The notes below the pieces were generated by a model that searched no databases, was not told the origin of the DNA, and worked only from the letters and a program-made list of their open reading frames with translations. The position numbers were made by a program, and so were the translations under genes. This document shows, one piece after another, positions 12,471 to 24,125 of a stretch of 64,000 bases of DNA (position 1 is the first letter of the stretch; the number at the start of each line of letters is the position of its first letter). Source of the DNA: Membranipora membranacea (Eukaryota > Bryozoa > Gymnolaemata > Cheilostomatida > Membraniporidae); NCBI GenBank assembly GCA_914767715.1, contig OU612070.1, positions 3,551,501 through 3,615,500 on the forward strand, given 5' to 3'.

Positions 12471-14251
12471 CTGTATTGATATTGATCTGTGTTGTTTCTG
12501 TGCTCAGCCGGATGAGGATTCTATCTGTAACTAGGTTTAATAGTAACACCGTTGCTATTACTAAATTAATTTTTTTGCTCAACAATACCAGCGGTGTTTT
12601 GAAGAAAGCCCAGCTTATAAGAAACAATGTATTGTTCATGCTATCTTAACACAAAGATGGGTACGTTATCAATTGATTTTTGACAAATGATATAGTTACA
12701 ACAGTATTCGGTGAATTGCATTTTTTCGCCCTTTTTTTAAGTTGTATGTAAAAAGAACTACAAATTTCAGGACTTTTACCACAACTTGGATAAAAAATAT
12801 CTTCTTCATCATAATTCTCGCTAGATTTTCCAGATTTTTTTCAGCTAATTAGAATGCCTTGCATTGCAAGTTTACATGCTGCGCTCAATCTATTCATTGA
12901 CCATCGTCAGATAGGGAGTTATCATGAACCTAGGCACAATTGTCTGAAAATGAGCTTACCTATCTTAATTTCATCAGTCGATATTTCTTTTCCTGCTCTA
13001 TGGGTCTCAATTGAATCAAGACTGGTATGATGGTAGGCCCAGGTGGTATGATTGTGAGAAAATTCAGACAACTACAAAAGTTACAGATCTTGCTCTACAT
13101 CTGGTTTAGGAATGCTGTATTTTGGACATTTGAGGAGAGTGTAGAGGGTTCACATCCACATATATCAAGGTATATCATAATGACCATTCCCAAAAGTTTC
13201 CTTCTACCCTCTGACAAGGACGAGGTGAGGTAGACTTAATTGTTTGGGCTTTTTCTGTTTTCAATTTTATTAAATAAACAACATGTCCTGATAGTGATGG
13301 GTGACCAGTATAGATGGTCCAATTCCTCACACCCGAATTTTGATTTTGTCATAAGGTGACTTGTTGATGTGATCTGTGTTGAGTGCTTGCAACCGTAACG
13401 TTCGTTGAATTAATATTCCTAATCAAAGCAAGAAAAGCTGGCTGTATACATTGAGAGATGTTTAGCTATCATCCAGCTATTGATAACTCGAGATAGCAGG
13501 ATGTGCATCTGCTTGACCAAAGACTTTCAGCTATTTTCTTTGCCTTCAGATCTAAAGTGCAAATAAAAACAATTTATTATGAAACTTGTCTATTGAAGAT
13601 TAGAGACAATGCAGGGATATGGTGTATCCATAGAGTTATTATATACTCTAATAACTCTATGGGTGTATCCCTGATTTGTGCTCTAATCTTTAATAAGATT
13701 AATAATAATCTTTAATAACCAATCTTAAATAATCTATAATCTTCAATAATTAGTAGTTATAGCCTCATAGAAGGAGAGGGGACAAGTAAGCATGATGTTT
13801 TGATGGCGGAATCAAGTTGATCTCACACTAGACAATACATGATCGCTTATATTTGCAGTTATTCTAAAGAATGAATTTGTTGCAAAAGCCAATGTTGTGC
13901 TTTGTCCACGTATGTACACCATTATCTTTAAGTTGAAATACAGCTTGCCCCATGAAAGACATGAAATTTTGTAGTCATACCTTTCTAAATGGTGCTCACC
14001 ATGTTAGGCTGCGCTTGGTAATTTCTTTTGCCATACCAAATTGTAAATACTGCAGTGCAGCTTCACAATTCAATTAAGGAACTCATTTAAGATGAAGAAT
14101 GAAATCTTAGAGTAGTTTTCACACTGCTAGTACGAAAAAAATCGATCGGCACAGTTTGTATATGATGCCTACTTTAGTTTAAGTAGGTTGGAGAAACTGA
14201 GGCTTAGAACTTGTGATAAAGCACAGGTGACCTTTCACATACCGCGTCACC
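12471..14251. other. About 1.8 kb of DNA splitting the copy B promoter from its exon
   Basis: It interrupts the A/B homology between gtgtttatg (12470) and actgag (14252). Apart from the foldback hairpin at 13628-13662 I see no gene, terminal repeat or target duplication. Insertion in B and deletion in A cannot be told apart from this window. Confidence 0.6.
13628..13662. repeat. Perfect foldback hairpin
   Basis: Arms CCATAGAGTTATTA and TAATAACTCTATGG (14 bp, perfect) surround a 7-nt loop. Further arms CAGGGATA and TATCCCTG lie just outside. A near copy of the left half occurs at about 62813. Confidence 0.85.
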
Positions 14252-14298
14252 GACTGAGGTCCCTGTGCTTTTCATTTGAATTCATTACAGGTGCAACC

Positions 14299-16697
14299 AT
14301 GAGGATAAACCAGTACGCATATTTGGCTTTGGTGATTTAAATTTTCACATTTGCAAATGGCCAGGTCAGGCTTGTACCAAAACTAGCGTCGGATCAGGTT
14401 TGTGACCACATTATTGATGTTAATAATGCCACAATGTATAGAATATCGTGAAAAAATACTCCTGTCTTACGAAACCTAATAGGATTCTGATGACATGATT
14501 AATCAAATATAGTGTCCCGATACAAGTGTGCCAATTCCATGATGTCATCATGTGCACTATTGACTGGTGGTTAGGTGATTGTAATGTAATAGTGTATGAA
14601 CAACAGCGACACCAGGCAGATCTGTAATCAACCATACGGTCTACCCTATGCGCACATCTCATTTTTCTCGACATATATCTTTTTCTTATGTTTCCTCAAA
14701 AAAATTCAAAGCCCAGTAATAGTATGCCATTCATTTCTACAGGGAGGTGATAGGTTCAGTAGTTACTGTGGAAGAGTTCTAGAAGAGAATCAGCACCCAA
14801 GAACATGTCAGGAGCTGTTGTGTAGAGGCTTCACATACAGTGGAGTATATACTATCTACCCTTATGGCAGTCCTTACTTCTCATTCCCTGTTTATTGTGA
14901 CCAGACTACTGATGGTGGAGGCTGGATGGTACGTTATGTTAATACATTTAACAGTTGTTGTTTGTTCATTTTCATGTTTGACCTTTGTAAAAAACAGCTT
15001 GTGTTGATGAATACCCACAGTTCCTCTGGGCAATAAAAATGCGTAAAACCCACTGACAACTTCCCAGCTAGAATGTAATGATATTTTTGCTTCATAATTA
15101 CTGTATAAACAAAACGTGCCTACAAAAGTACCCGTGAGTAAACGTTAAAACTGCCTTTTTAATTTGGTACAGCTTGGTGACAACTCTGCATAAGCTTGCT
15201 ACTGATTGCATTTGTATTTATAATGACCAGAATGGTATCAATGTTAATTCACATCAGAAGATCGGGTGGCTTTCTGTAGGTTTTCCAGCGTAGAATGGAT
15301 GGAACAACAGATTTCTACAGGAACTGGGCAAATTACAAGCTTGGCTTTGGTGATGTGAATGCGGAACATTGGTTAGGAAATGACAAGATAAACATCTTGT
15401 TGAATGCAACGGATTCGAATCATGAGCTTCGAGTGGATATGGAGTCAGTGAGTAATGACAGGGCTTTTGCAGCTTACGGAAAATTCAGCATCTCTACTGA
15501 AAATGATGGATACAGACTGGCCGTAGAAGATTTTGATAAAGCCAGCACCGCAGGTAGGGGTGTGATTTCAACGACCACAACTTTCTTTGTAAAAGGTTTG
15601 TTGACCAATGTGATTTATTTTGGAGAAGGTAGTTACTATCCTCGCACACCGTAGTGCAGGCTAATTTTGCTTATGATGAAGACATAATAGGGATCCAAGC
15701 TATCATTTAATTTGCACGTCAGTCAGCATTAAAGTACCAATCAATGTTTTGGAAAGAACAATGATTGTGGTATTCATCAGGAATTAAAACAGAAGTTAAC
15801 ACTAATCTGCAATCTACTTTTGCATTCTCCGAGGTCTTTTTGACGGTAGAATTATAAATTTGAATACCAAGCATTGTAATTTTATATTGTAATCCTTTTT
15901 CACACTCTATATCTTAGCAGGATATCAACATATGCTCAGAAAAATGGTTGATTTCAAAAGAAAAGATATTATTGAATAAAAAATGGATGATTAAAAGATG
16001 GTTTATCAAAAAATGGCTAATTAAAAAATGGTTGAATCAAATCAATTTGTCTCTCACATGCCACATCCCGAAGCATGGGCGGCAAAAATTAGCTGCCTTA
16101 GGGGCGCAGCCGCAATATCTGCACCAGGTTTCTCTTTGTTTGCAGACAGGTCGGGGCACATCTGGGGGCCAACCAAGGCCCAGTAGTCGATGAACTGCAG
16201 TGGGATTCGAACCCACAACCTTCAGAACTTGTATGCAATAAGGAACGGCGCTATAACCACTTCCTACTCCTTAGATGTAAGATGTTAGAAATGTTCCATT
16301 CAGCACATTTCTGTACTAGGTTTGGTCGGGCACTCTAGGACCAAGTTGGCTACATAATACTTATTGGAATCTGCAACAATCTGAAGTTTAGCCACTTGAC
16401 ATTCTGCTATTTTTAAAAACATGCCTTTCATTTTCATTTATTCCAGGAGACTCTTTTGGTACTGGTAATGGAATGAGGTTCACAACAAAAGATCGAGATC
16501 AGGACACATACATTTTCAACTGTGCAACGGAATTCAAGGGAGCCTGGTGGTATAAGGCCTGCCACTCCGCAAATTTGAACGGATTGTATCTCAATGGTAC
16601 ACATGCGTCATATGCCAATGGTGTTAACTGGTCTTCCTGGAAAACTCAATATGAATCGCTAAAAACAACCGAAATCAAGTTCCGTGCTGAATTTTAG
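14299..16697 (+). pseudogene. Fibrinogen-related (FReD) copy B, nonsense in signal-peptide exon
   Basis: Tandem paralogue of copy A, with exons 14299-14397, 14743-14928, 15280-15553 and 16447-16697. Each exon has the same length as in copy A and all splice sites are intact. Codon 14 of exon 1 is TAA (14338-14340), where copy A has a sense codon (TCG); flanking codons still align. No later in-frame Met precedes the middle of the domain, so the signal peptide and N-terminal half cannot be made from this start. Exons 2-4 are fully open and nearly identical to copy A, with a few replacements (for example DTYIFNCATEFKG for DTYYTNCATEYKG). This implies recent duplication or conversion. I call it a probable pseudogene; a polymorphic stop or an alternative 5' exon could rescue it. 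Confidence 0.75.
15930..16272 (-). mobile_element. tRNA-derived SINE, family 1, copy 2, with long repetitive tail
   Basis: Read on the minus strand in intron 3 of FReD copy B. The decayed tRNA head is near 16270, the B box lies within gtgggattcgaacccac (as written on the plus strand), and the body is shared with the copies at 8558 and 61641. The 3' end (15930-16040) is an irregular array of words like attttttgattaaccatc, suggesting that the SINE tail is a simple repeat of this unit rather than poly-A. Confidence 0.8.
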
Positions 16698-17343
16698 CCA
16701 ATTGTGTGCATACAATTTTGTTTTGAATGCTACCTACATAAGCTTTATTCATAATAAATTCCAAATCAAATGAAAACCACCACTAAGTCAATCGAACATT
16801 TACATATACTGATCGAAGACCATCTATAACACAAATACATAAATGTGTTGGGCCACCCAAATAAATACATCAAGATGTATAATTTATGTGGTCAGTGTGT
16901 GTAAGAGATCTTATATCTTAGATCATGCAGCCATGTTCAACCTCGGCCAAATCGGCCAAATTGGTCATTTTGTTTGGCCAAATGCACCCTTACCACGGAA
17001 AAAGGTTGAGACATATTTTCAAATCTTGTTCAAAAATAATAAAGTATGAAGGAAACTCCACAAGGTGTACATGGTCTTCAGTATTTTGTCATATCTGAAA
17101 GTCCAGTTATCACACATTGAAAAGTCCAATTATTGCTCTCTTGCAGTAAATGGGAATTCCTACTTACCTTACCTTACTTACAGTAGTGTATTCATAGGTA
17201 GGTCCAGGGGGGCCATGTCACTTGTCATGCCTATCACTTATTCAGGAGGTCAATCTTGAAAAAACCCTTAAAATTGCCATGAGAGTTATGAATACAAATT
17301 GACTATATTTATGTTTGTCAATATCAGTTGCCCCTTGTGTTAT

Positions 17344-17421
17344 ACCAAGGAGTTAAAGACTCTTTGGTATAACTCCTTGGTTATACCAAAGAGTTATACC
17401 TTTGGCCTTTAACTCCTTGGT
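17344..17421. repeat. Composite 78-nt foldback hairpin
   Basis: Outer arms ACCAAGGAGTTAAAG and CTTTAACTCCTTGGT (15 bp, perfect) directly enclose inner arms ACTCTTTGGTATAA and TTATACCAAAGAGT (14 bp, perfect). The loop is 8 nt and a single 12-nt bulge lies on the right side. A transcript would fold into a stem of about 29 bp. Confidence 0.85.
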
Positions 17422-18817
17422 TAAACAAAGGGGTTTGCGAAGCAATAGTACTGATGTAATTGTTTTATAATGGCAAATTTCTGCTTGTCATGAGGTTTTT
17501 AGTTCATCAATACATCTAAGAGTGAATTAATGTGCGCTATCCTTCTGTTCCATGGCCCGCCTCATACCTTTGGGCCAAACCTGAACAAAAATCCTCGGAA
17601 CACTGCATGTTCTAAATTGGTTGCAGAGAGGGATTGAGCATGTCAAAGTTCAATGTTGGCAAGTTTGTGGCATCATGTCTCGAAAGCCTTCTCTGTGGTG
17701 GTCGATAGAATCTGAATTTTGATGAAAAACTGCTCACACAAAAATGATTATTACGATCATTAAATCGATTCACGGACAATATAACAGTATCACATATTTT
17801 ACTGGCTGCTGAGCAGGTAATTCAAGATCTGGTACCTGCCTCCTACGACTCCCTTGTGTACGTTGCGACCACTATTTTAAAATTTTACATATTTTACTGT
17901 TCATCCTCTTTCCATAATATATTCACCAATTTCTTTTAAATTCTAAGTATCAATCACAGTATATATTCAATGATGTCCCTTTCTGTTACACTAAAATCCT
18001 GGGGCCAATTTCCTTTCAATTTTTGTCTCAAAAAGGGCTGTAATGCCTCTGATTTTTGAAAATTTTCTGGGGTAGGCCACCCAAACCCCCCTTGCTGGCA
18101 GGCGCTGCAGCGCCCCTCCCGCACCCTCCCCGCCTGGTCCCACCATTTCAAAACCTATGGATACAGCTCTGCTTACATAACATGATTATGACTTTATTTG
18201 CTCCATCAACTTGTTTCGGCCAAATGGTATGAAGCTAAAAAAAAGTGGCCAAATCCAAGAAAAGGTTGGACATGCATGTCTTAGAGCACATATTATTTCA
18301 TTTCTTTTATCATCTGCAGTTGGTAAAAAGTGATGGATCCCTTCTTAGACACAAGGCAGTAATTCTTGATCTATAATTTAAAGAAATTGGTTGCCCAAAT
18401 ATGACTTAATTAGGCAAAATATGATGGATATTTTCTAAACGTTAATTTTGAGGCAATAATTAGACCCTTCCCAATAGGTGAGGGAGTTGTCTGCACACAA
18501 TAACATCTTGACCAAAAACCCTATATCCGCATATTCAGCCAATCCATGAGGTTGTACCAAATATTGGCTTATCATCGAGCTAGTTGTTGATCTAGCGATC
18601 CAAACTGTGCCATTAATTTGTTCACCAAATCAAAGTATTTTTTAATTAAGATAACTATTATACACAAGCAAGATATTATCAACCATCATTGACACCGGTT
18701 ACAATCACTGTGGTGACGGCAAACAACATATGCTGTGATGATGTCTCTTTATATATACTATGAGAATAAAGCATATTGTAATGAGGTTTACCTGTAGTGA
18801 ATGCCATATATGACAAG

Positions 18818-18862
18818 TTGGCTGACCTCTATAAATAATAGACTAGACTAGAGGTCAGCCAA
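18818..18862. repeat. Foldback hairpin
   Basis: Arms TTGGCTGACCTCTA and TAGAGGTCAGCCAA (14 bp, perfect) around a 17-nt loop. Confidence 0.85.
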
Positions 18863-21237
18863 CAATCAATTCAATAGAGTCTATTTTACCATTCATAATA
18901 AATAAACACTGCACTCAATCCACAGAATAGAACCATTACCATAATAAGTATATCTGGTACCAGTAATGCAAAATTGCCTAACCAAAATATTGCATCATAA
19001 TCATCATAAGCAAATGCAATCTCAAGGGAATTTCAATCTCATCTGGCCCCTGGGAGCTCAACCTCAAAATGAGAGTAGCATATTTCTGCACTCACAATTT
19101 ATCAGTGTGTCATACTTACTTGATACTTGAAGATTAATCGCTTTTTCTGGTGAAGGTTCCAGCGATGTTTCAGGCTCGTCTATCGGTAATCAGTCTGTGT
19201 CATAAATCGTATAACCAGATTTTCACCATTGTCTGCGGTTAAAGAGTTAACCCTATTGATCCAGGGAAATAGTTGAAGCGTTTCAACTAAATAACTATGT
19301 TGCTGTGAAGATAGAAATGTTGATTCAACTACACAACAAAACTACGGCCTCTCAGAAAATTCAAATCTCAGATAATAATAGTACTGCTTTCCCATAGGCA
19401 TCTGGAGTTACAAGCATGCATAATTTGCCCATGTCCAGTATCAACCACCCCCTTGCCCCCTTCCAACACTAATAAAACTGTTGGATCTCAGCTAGATTTT
19501 AAAGGCACCTGATTGGTCAACAACAACATTTGTCATCACTAATGGCGGATAGCTGGGGAAGAAGATAGGCCTACTCACTACTTTTTGAGAGCTCATATAA
19601 CTCCATGCCGGGCTACTGGCTAGATGTTTTGATGCCACAACTCTCTATTTAAATTTTTGACTAATGGCTCTGCTGGGCAAAGCCCAGCTGTGTCAGCAGT
19701 GGTTTAAGGATATCTTTACATGGGTCCTCTGATGTTTTACATATTATATATTCTTTATTGTCTGTACATCGGACTCTATCTTGCCACTGCTTTGTGAATG
19801 GTAGGGATTTGAGGATGTGTGTCTGAATCTCCAATTTATAGCAAACTCTCTGAACCTCCACCTACCATAATTGGGAAAACTGGCAGTCAACATCAGGTCT
19901 TTATGGGGTAGTTTAGTAATACTGCTTCATTAAATTATCATATTATGGTGCAATCATCATGCCCAATCCTACTATTGTAAACAGCTGAAGTGTTACTTCC
20001 CGTGGCATCATTAGCTCTTCCCTGTTGGTGGGTTTATGCAGCTGGTGGGCTTCACAGTTGTTAACTATTCTCATTGATGGATGTCGTGAAGTGCCGGTGC
20101 AACTTCTTTTATCACAGTTTGTGATGAAATCAGCCTGAGACTTTTTATCAGTTGCTCATAGGATATGTCAGTGAATTCTGCCGTGATACTATCATCTTTA
20201 TCTATATGAAGATTCAGTATTCTGTTTTGTGATCGGTGTTGATACGATCTCTATCACAGAGGTGTTTGTACTGTCTTCTAAGACTTGGTGACTGCATGAG
20301 TCTCTGCTCCAGTATAAGCCCATATCTATGTAAAGAGAATAAAAGATTTTGTAATCCGTACTTGAGAAATGTAGTTCTAAATATTGAAGTTAGTTAGATA
20401 CTCTATAAATGTAAACCCACCTTTGGGCAAGGTGTTATGAACCCTAAAGCCGTAGCTACATGAGACGATGTAATCACAGGCCGATGGCATGTCTAGACAT
20501 GCTCAGCCGATCTCACACTGCTATACAGGCCTATGAGTTAGTACACGATGGTCTAGTGAGTCATAGTGGGGTCATAAATCAGGTGCCTAGATTGACCAAT
20601 GAACTCCCTCAGTTCAATCGATTGACCAATGATATTTAATGGGCGTGTTAACAAATGACCGGATATAGATGTCATATTAAATCCGGGTCTTTGTCACTTT
20701 GAATCTTCACCAAATAAAATTTCAGTCTTCTGTAAAATTGATTTTCCTATGCTATACTATGGATGTCATGTCAGGACAGCTTCCATTACCAAGTGATACA
20801 GCTATTACCTTCCATATTTCCACTACAGCACCACTCCTATCTTTGTAGTTATGGTCTTTTTTATCATAAATAGGAGGATGTGATTTTACTACAGATATTA
20901 TCAACTCCTCCATTTTTGATAGCCTGTCACGATTTGATAGATGACGTGTTTAACCGCGTAATTATTGAAGCAAGCAATCAACATAGAGGATCGTCCAGAT
21001 CACTCGGGCAAAAGACCAACAAGTTCGATGTCCACTTAACATGAGTAATCACTCGTGCAGATCCACCGATTAACCACTCGCGACCCCAAATCGATGTAAA
21101 AATCGTGTCATGTAGCTAGAGCTTAAATGTGTATTTATTATGATTACTTTAACAATCTATACAATCTATGTTATACTTCTCAGTTTTAGGAGGCAATACT
21201 GGTATACTGGTATCAGAAGAAAGGCTGATTGTCATTG

Positions 21238-23560
21238 ATGATGGAAGAACAATCAACTTCATATGCTGCAAACTCACAAGCACCTACAGAACTAAATCAA
21301 CAGGACAAACTCGAGATAAAATCCTCGTTATCGAAGCTGCTTTATGTTAAGAATTTCAATAGCAAGGTACTTATTTACTATCCAATCTCAATTTAAATGA
21401 CCCGGCTTGTTGCCCTTGAAGTTGTCAGTATTTGGATGAAATTTTGATTTGAAGAACCAAAATTTTGAGAACTCAAACTAGGACAGCACAAGTCAAGTTC
21501 ATTGTTTCATTGATATACCGATTAGATAACTAAACTTGGCTGTGTACCTTTGTTTGATTTCAGATATGTTCTGAACGAGGACTTAAGAAGTTTTTCAAGC
21601 AGTTTGGTTTGATTCACTGGATAGAGCTTAGTAAATCTTCAAAACAAAGGTACAGTACATTACCAACAAACTCTCTCCTACAAGAGCAAAATAATTGTAG
21701 TCAAAACTGTTGGTTTCTTTGATAGCGCAAATGATCACATCCTTTGCTATCAAGCGAGAGGTCCCGTATTCGATTCCCGCTCTCGTATCGAGGGATTTAC
21801 CCTTGCTTCTCTCTACCCGCAAATCACAAAACTCAAATCATACTTCAACCCACAGCTCTCACAAATCACACACTTCTCAGACTCAGACAACTCTTGTAAT
21901 CACAAAACCAACCGATGAAACTACTCATCCTTCTAACATCAAGGATGTGTTCTATCAGTAATAATCAAAATTGTCCAGGGGTCTTTGAGCACTATGGGTG
22001 TCAATCACCTGTTCTCTGGAGAGCAAGGTCTCATACCACTACCCTCCCCCCACAAAAGACAAGTCAACTGTTGGTTGCGCTGCTAGTATCAAATCTTTTC
22101 TGGTTGAAGGCAACTCAAGAAAAAAAAACAGAATGTTTAAGTAGACTTTGTTTGGGTTACAAGTGCTGAATTATCTCGGTACAAGGAGCACAGAAAAAGT
22201 TTGATGCCTTAGTTAAAATAGTGAGTTCAAAACTAACTGTCAGTCAGTAAATCATTATCACCAACATGAATTGATAGCATGGAAAGGCAACTTCCGACTT
22301 CTAATGAATCCAAAACAGCACACAGCGAATTAATTTCAGTAGAGAGCATATAGAGGATTGGGCCCCATCACATGGCTATAAATTAGTCCTATCGGATAAA
22401 GAATGCATCAAGCTTCAGGATTTGGTTCTCTCTGGAGGAATTAACATGATCTCACCATAGGAACCTTAGCTTGACCTGATGAGACTGTTGATTGACTGGG
22501 TTTGATAACAGCCTCTCTTCCCTGACTGGCTACAAATAGTATATTCAGCAGTTCTTTTGTTTATTGTCCTCTGATGACCTAATATTATTTCTATGGTTGA
22601 AAATGAGTTTCTATTTCATTTTTAAAGTGCACAAAAATAACGCTCACAAAAGGGCATTTAAGAATCAGACATTGTTCAACATAACTTTTATACAATGAAA
22701 TATTTTTTTTGCGTATAAGTGATGTAATAGCCTTATCTGTTTCCAACTTATTTTCAAGTCTATCCTCAATTTAAATACTAACAGACTGTCTACATTATAC
22801 TGTAAGGTTTTGTTGTGTCTTTTTGTTGTGTCACTATTATGTATCCTAGGTAAAGGAATGTGTGAAACCTTATCTCAATTTATCAGCTCATTGCCCTCAA
22901 AGAATCCCTGCGCCACAATCAGCCTAGCGATTTTTAACTCTGAATAAGTTTTTATTCAGCTAATTACTCAAACAAACAATTTGTTGTTACCATGTGTGCC
23001 TGACAAGTACAGCTGACAAGGTCTATTACTGGACTAACCACCCCACACTCACACCTACTCCACTTGTGGGTATTTGAGTAGATGAGACACAAAAAATAGA
23101 TACTTCTGGTCAGCCCTGACCACTCCTAATGAAGCATCATTATTATTGAATCAACAGGTCCAATAAATAGGGCTATTTAAAACCAACTTCTACAGTAACC
23201 AACCATAACCTTAGGGAATTAAGCAAGCGCTACAGTAAGTGGTTTTTACATGAAAAATAAGCCTTGGCACAAAAATTGGCAACAATTGCCATCCCATCCT
23301 GCTTGATGAGTCATAAATGATTGCCCTAACTACGGTTTTATTATTAATGCAATATAAGTCTAGACATCACATTGCTACTTTTATCTTTGTATTAGATGTG
23401 CCTTTGTGAGGTTCAGTCAATCCTCTGCTGCTTCTCTGGCAGCGTCAGCGAGTTACGATCAGCTGATTATGGATCGGAGGAGGCTGGAGGTCCAGCTTGT
23501 CTCTGATAGCAGACGTCATATTCAGCAGAAGGCTCAACAGATTTTAGAAAAGAAAGTCAG
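21238..23560 (+). CDS. RRM-domain exons (start of RRM-F-box-LRR protein, or a small RRM gene)
   Basis: Three exons: 21238-21366, 21564-21649, 23396-23560. The start is the ATG-ATG pair at 21238/21241, which follows an in-frame TGA. The protein has RNP2 LLYVKNF at about residues 34-40, ERGLKKFFKQFGLIHWIEL as helix 1/strand 2, and RNP1-like RCAFVRF at about 72-78. QLIMDRRRLEVQLV closes the fold, and a basic/helical tail ends in ILEKKVR. This is a typical single RRM, expected to bind RNA. Exon 3 ends in phase 2. It can join the F-box exon at 24464 in frame, or a cassette at 24080-24172 in frame. Alternatively, a strong acceptor at 24041, after a C/T-rich run, leads to a stop at 24070-24072 and a protein of about 136 residues. 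I cannot choose between these. Confidence 0.72.
21715..21800 (+). mobile_element. tRNA-like SINE head (weak)
   Basis: A B-box-like gtattcgattcccgctctcg follows a gatagcgcaaatgat A-box-like stretch, with arms that partly pair. It lies in intron 2 of the RRM exons. No second copy was seen in the window, so this is tentative. Confidence 0.35.
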
Positions 23561-24000
23561 GTAATTATATAAACAAATTCTTAATTATTTCTTTATTGTC
23601 TTCAGGAACCTGATTTATCTATCATTTTGTATGTAGCAAACTCATGTTAGGGCTGTAACACTATTGGAAAACGTATAAGTATTGCCATTTGATATTCGAA
23701 CCCAACATAAAAGTTTCATTTAAAAATTCAATTTATAAATATTATAACTAACTACTACTCACTATGTGTATAAGCAGCAAACTGGCTTTGTGATGGCAAA
23801 AGCATAAGTAAATCTTAAAATTTATATGGCAATTTATAAATTGGTAAGTTCCACAAACTAGAATGCTTCAAAAGCATAACAACCCTCTAATAATACCAGT
23901 CATAGCCTACCTATGACTGCTTGCTAAAGTATCGTATTACTTGTGTGCTTATAAATTGCTCTGTAAGTTAGTTATTGTTATATCACATATATATCACCTC

Positions 24001-24041
24001 CCTCCTCCCTCCTCCCTCCTCCCCCTCCCACTCCTTCACAG
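24001..24041 (+). repeat. C/T-rich (CCTCCCT)n tract ending in a splice-acceptor-like cacag
   Basis: About 35 bases of CCTCCCT repeats run into ccttcacag. It could be simple sequence or a very strong polypyrimidine tract. If used, it would end the RRM frame at 24072. Confidence 0.6.
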
Positions 24042-24125
24042 CACAATAACAGGTCAACAACCTAATAAGTGAACAACAGGTATTGCTGTGCTAATGAGAT
24101 ATCATCCTCTGCTAAAGACATAAAC

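Larger units (their letters stand above)
16698..21237. other. Intergenic, no gene recognised
   Basis: It begins with the FReD copy B 3' UTR, which matches that of copy A and has AATAAA at about 16859. After that only short unsupported open frames are seen. Two foldback hairpins (17344-17421 and 18818-18862) are the only clear structures. A GC-rich patch at 18080-18150 stands out from its AT-rich surroundings without an explanation. Confidence 0.5.

Noticed and set aside
16930-18300. Possible transposon bounded by ggccaaat...ggttg words
   Set aside because: The two ends resemble each other only weakly and in the same orientation; no inverted repeat or target duplication was found.
19661-19861. 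Minus-strand open frame of 66 codons
   Set aside because: No splice context, domain or repeat support.
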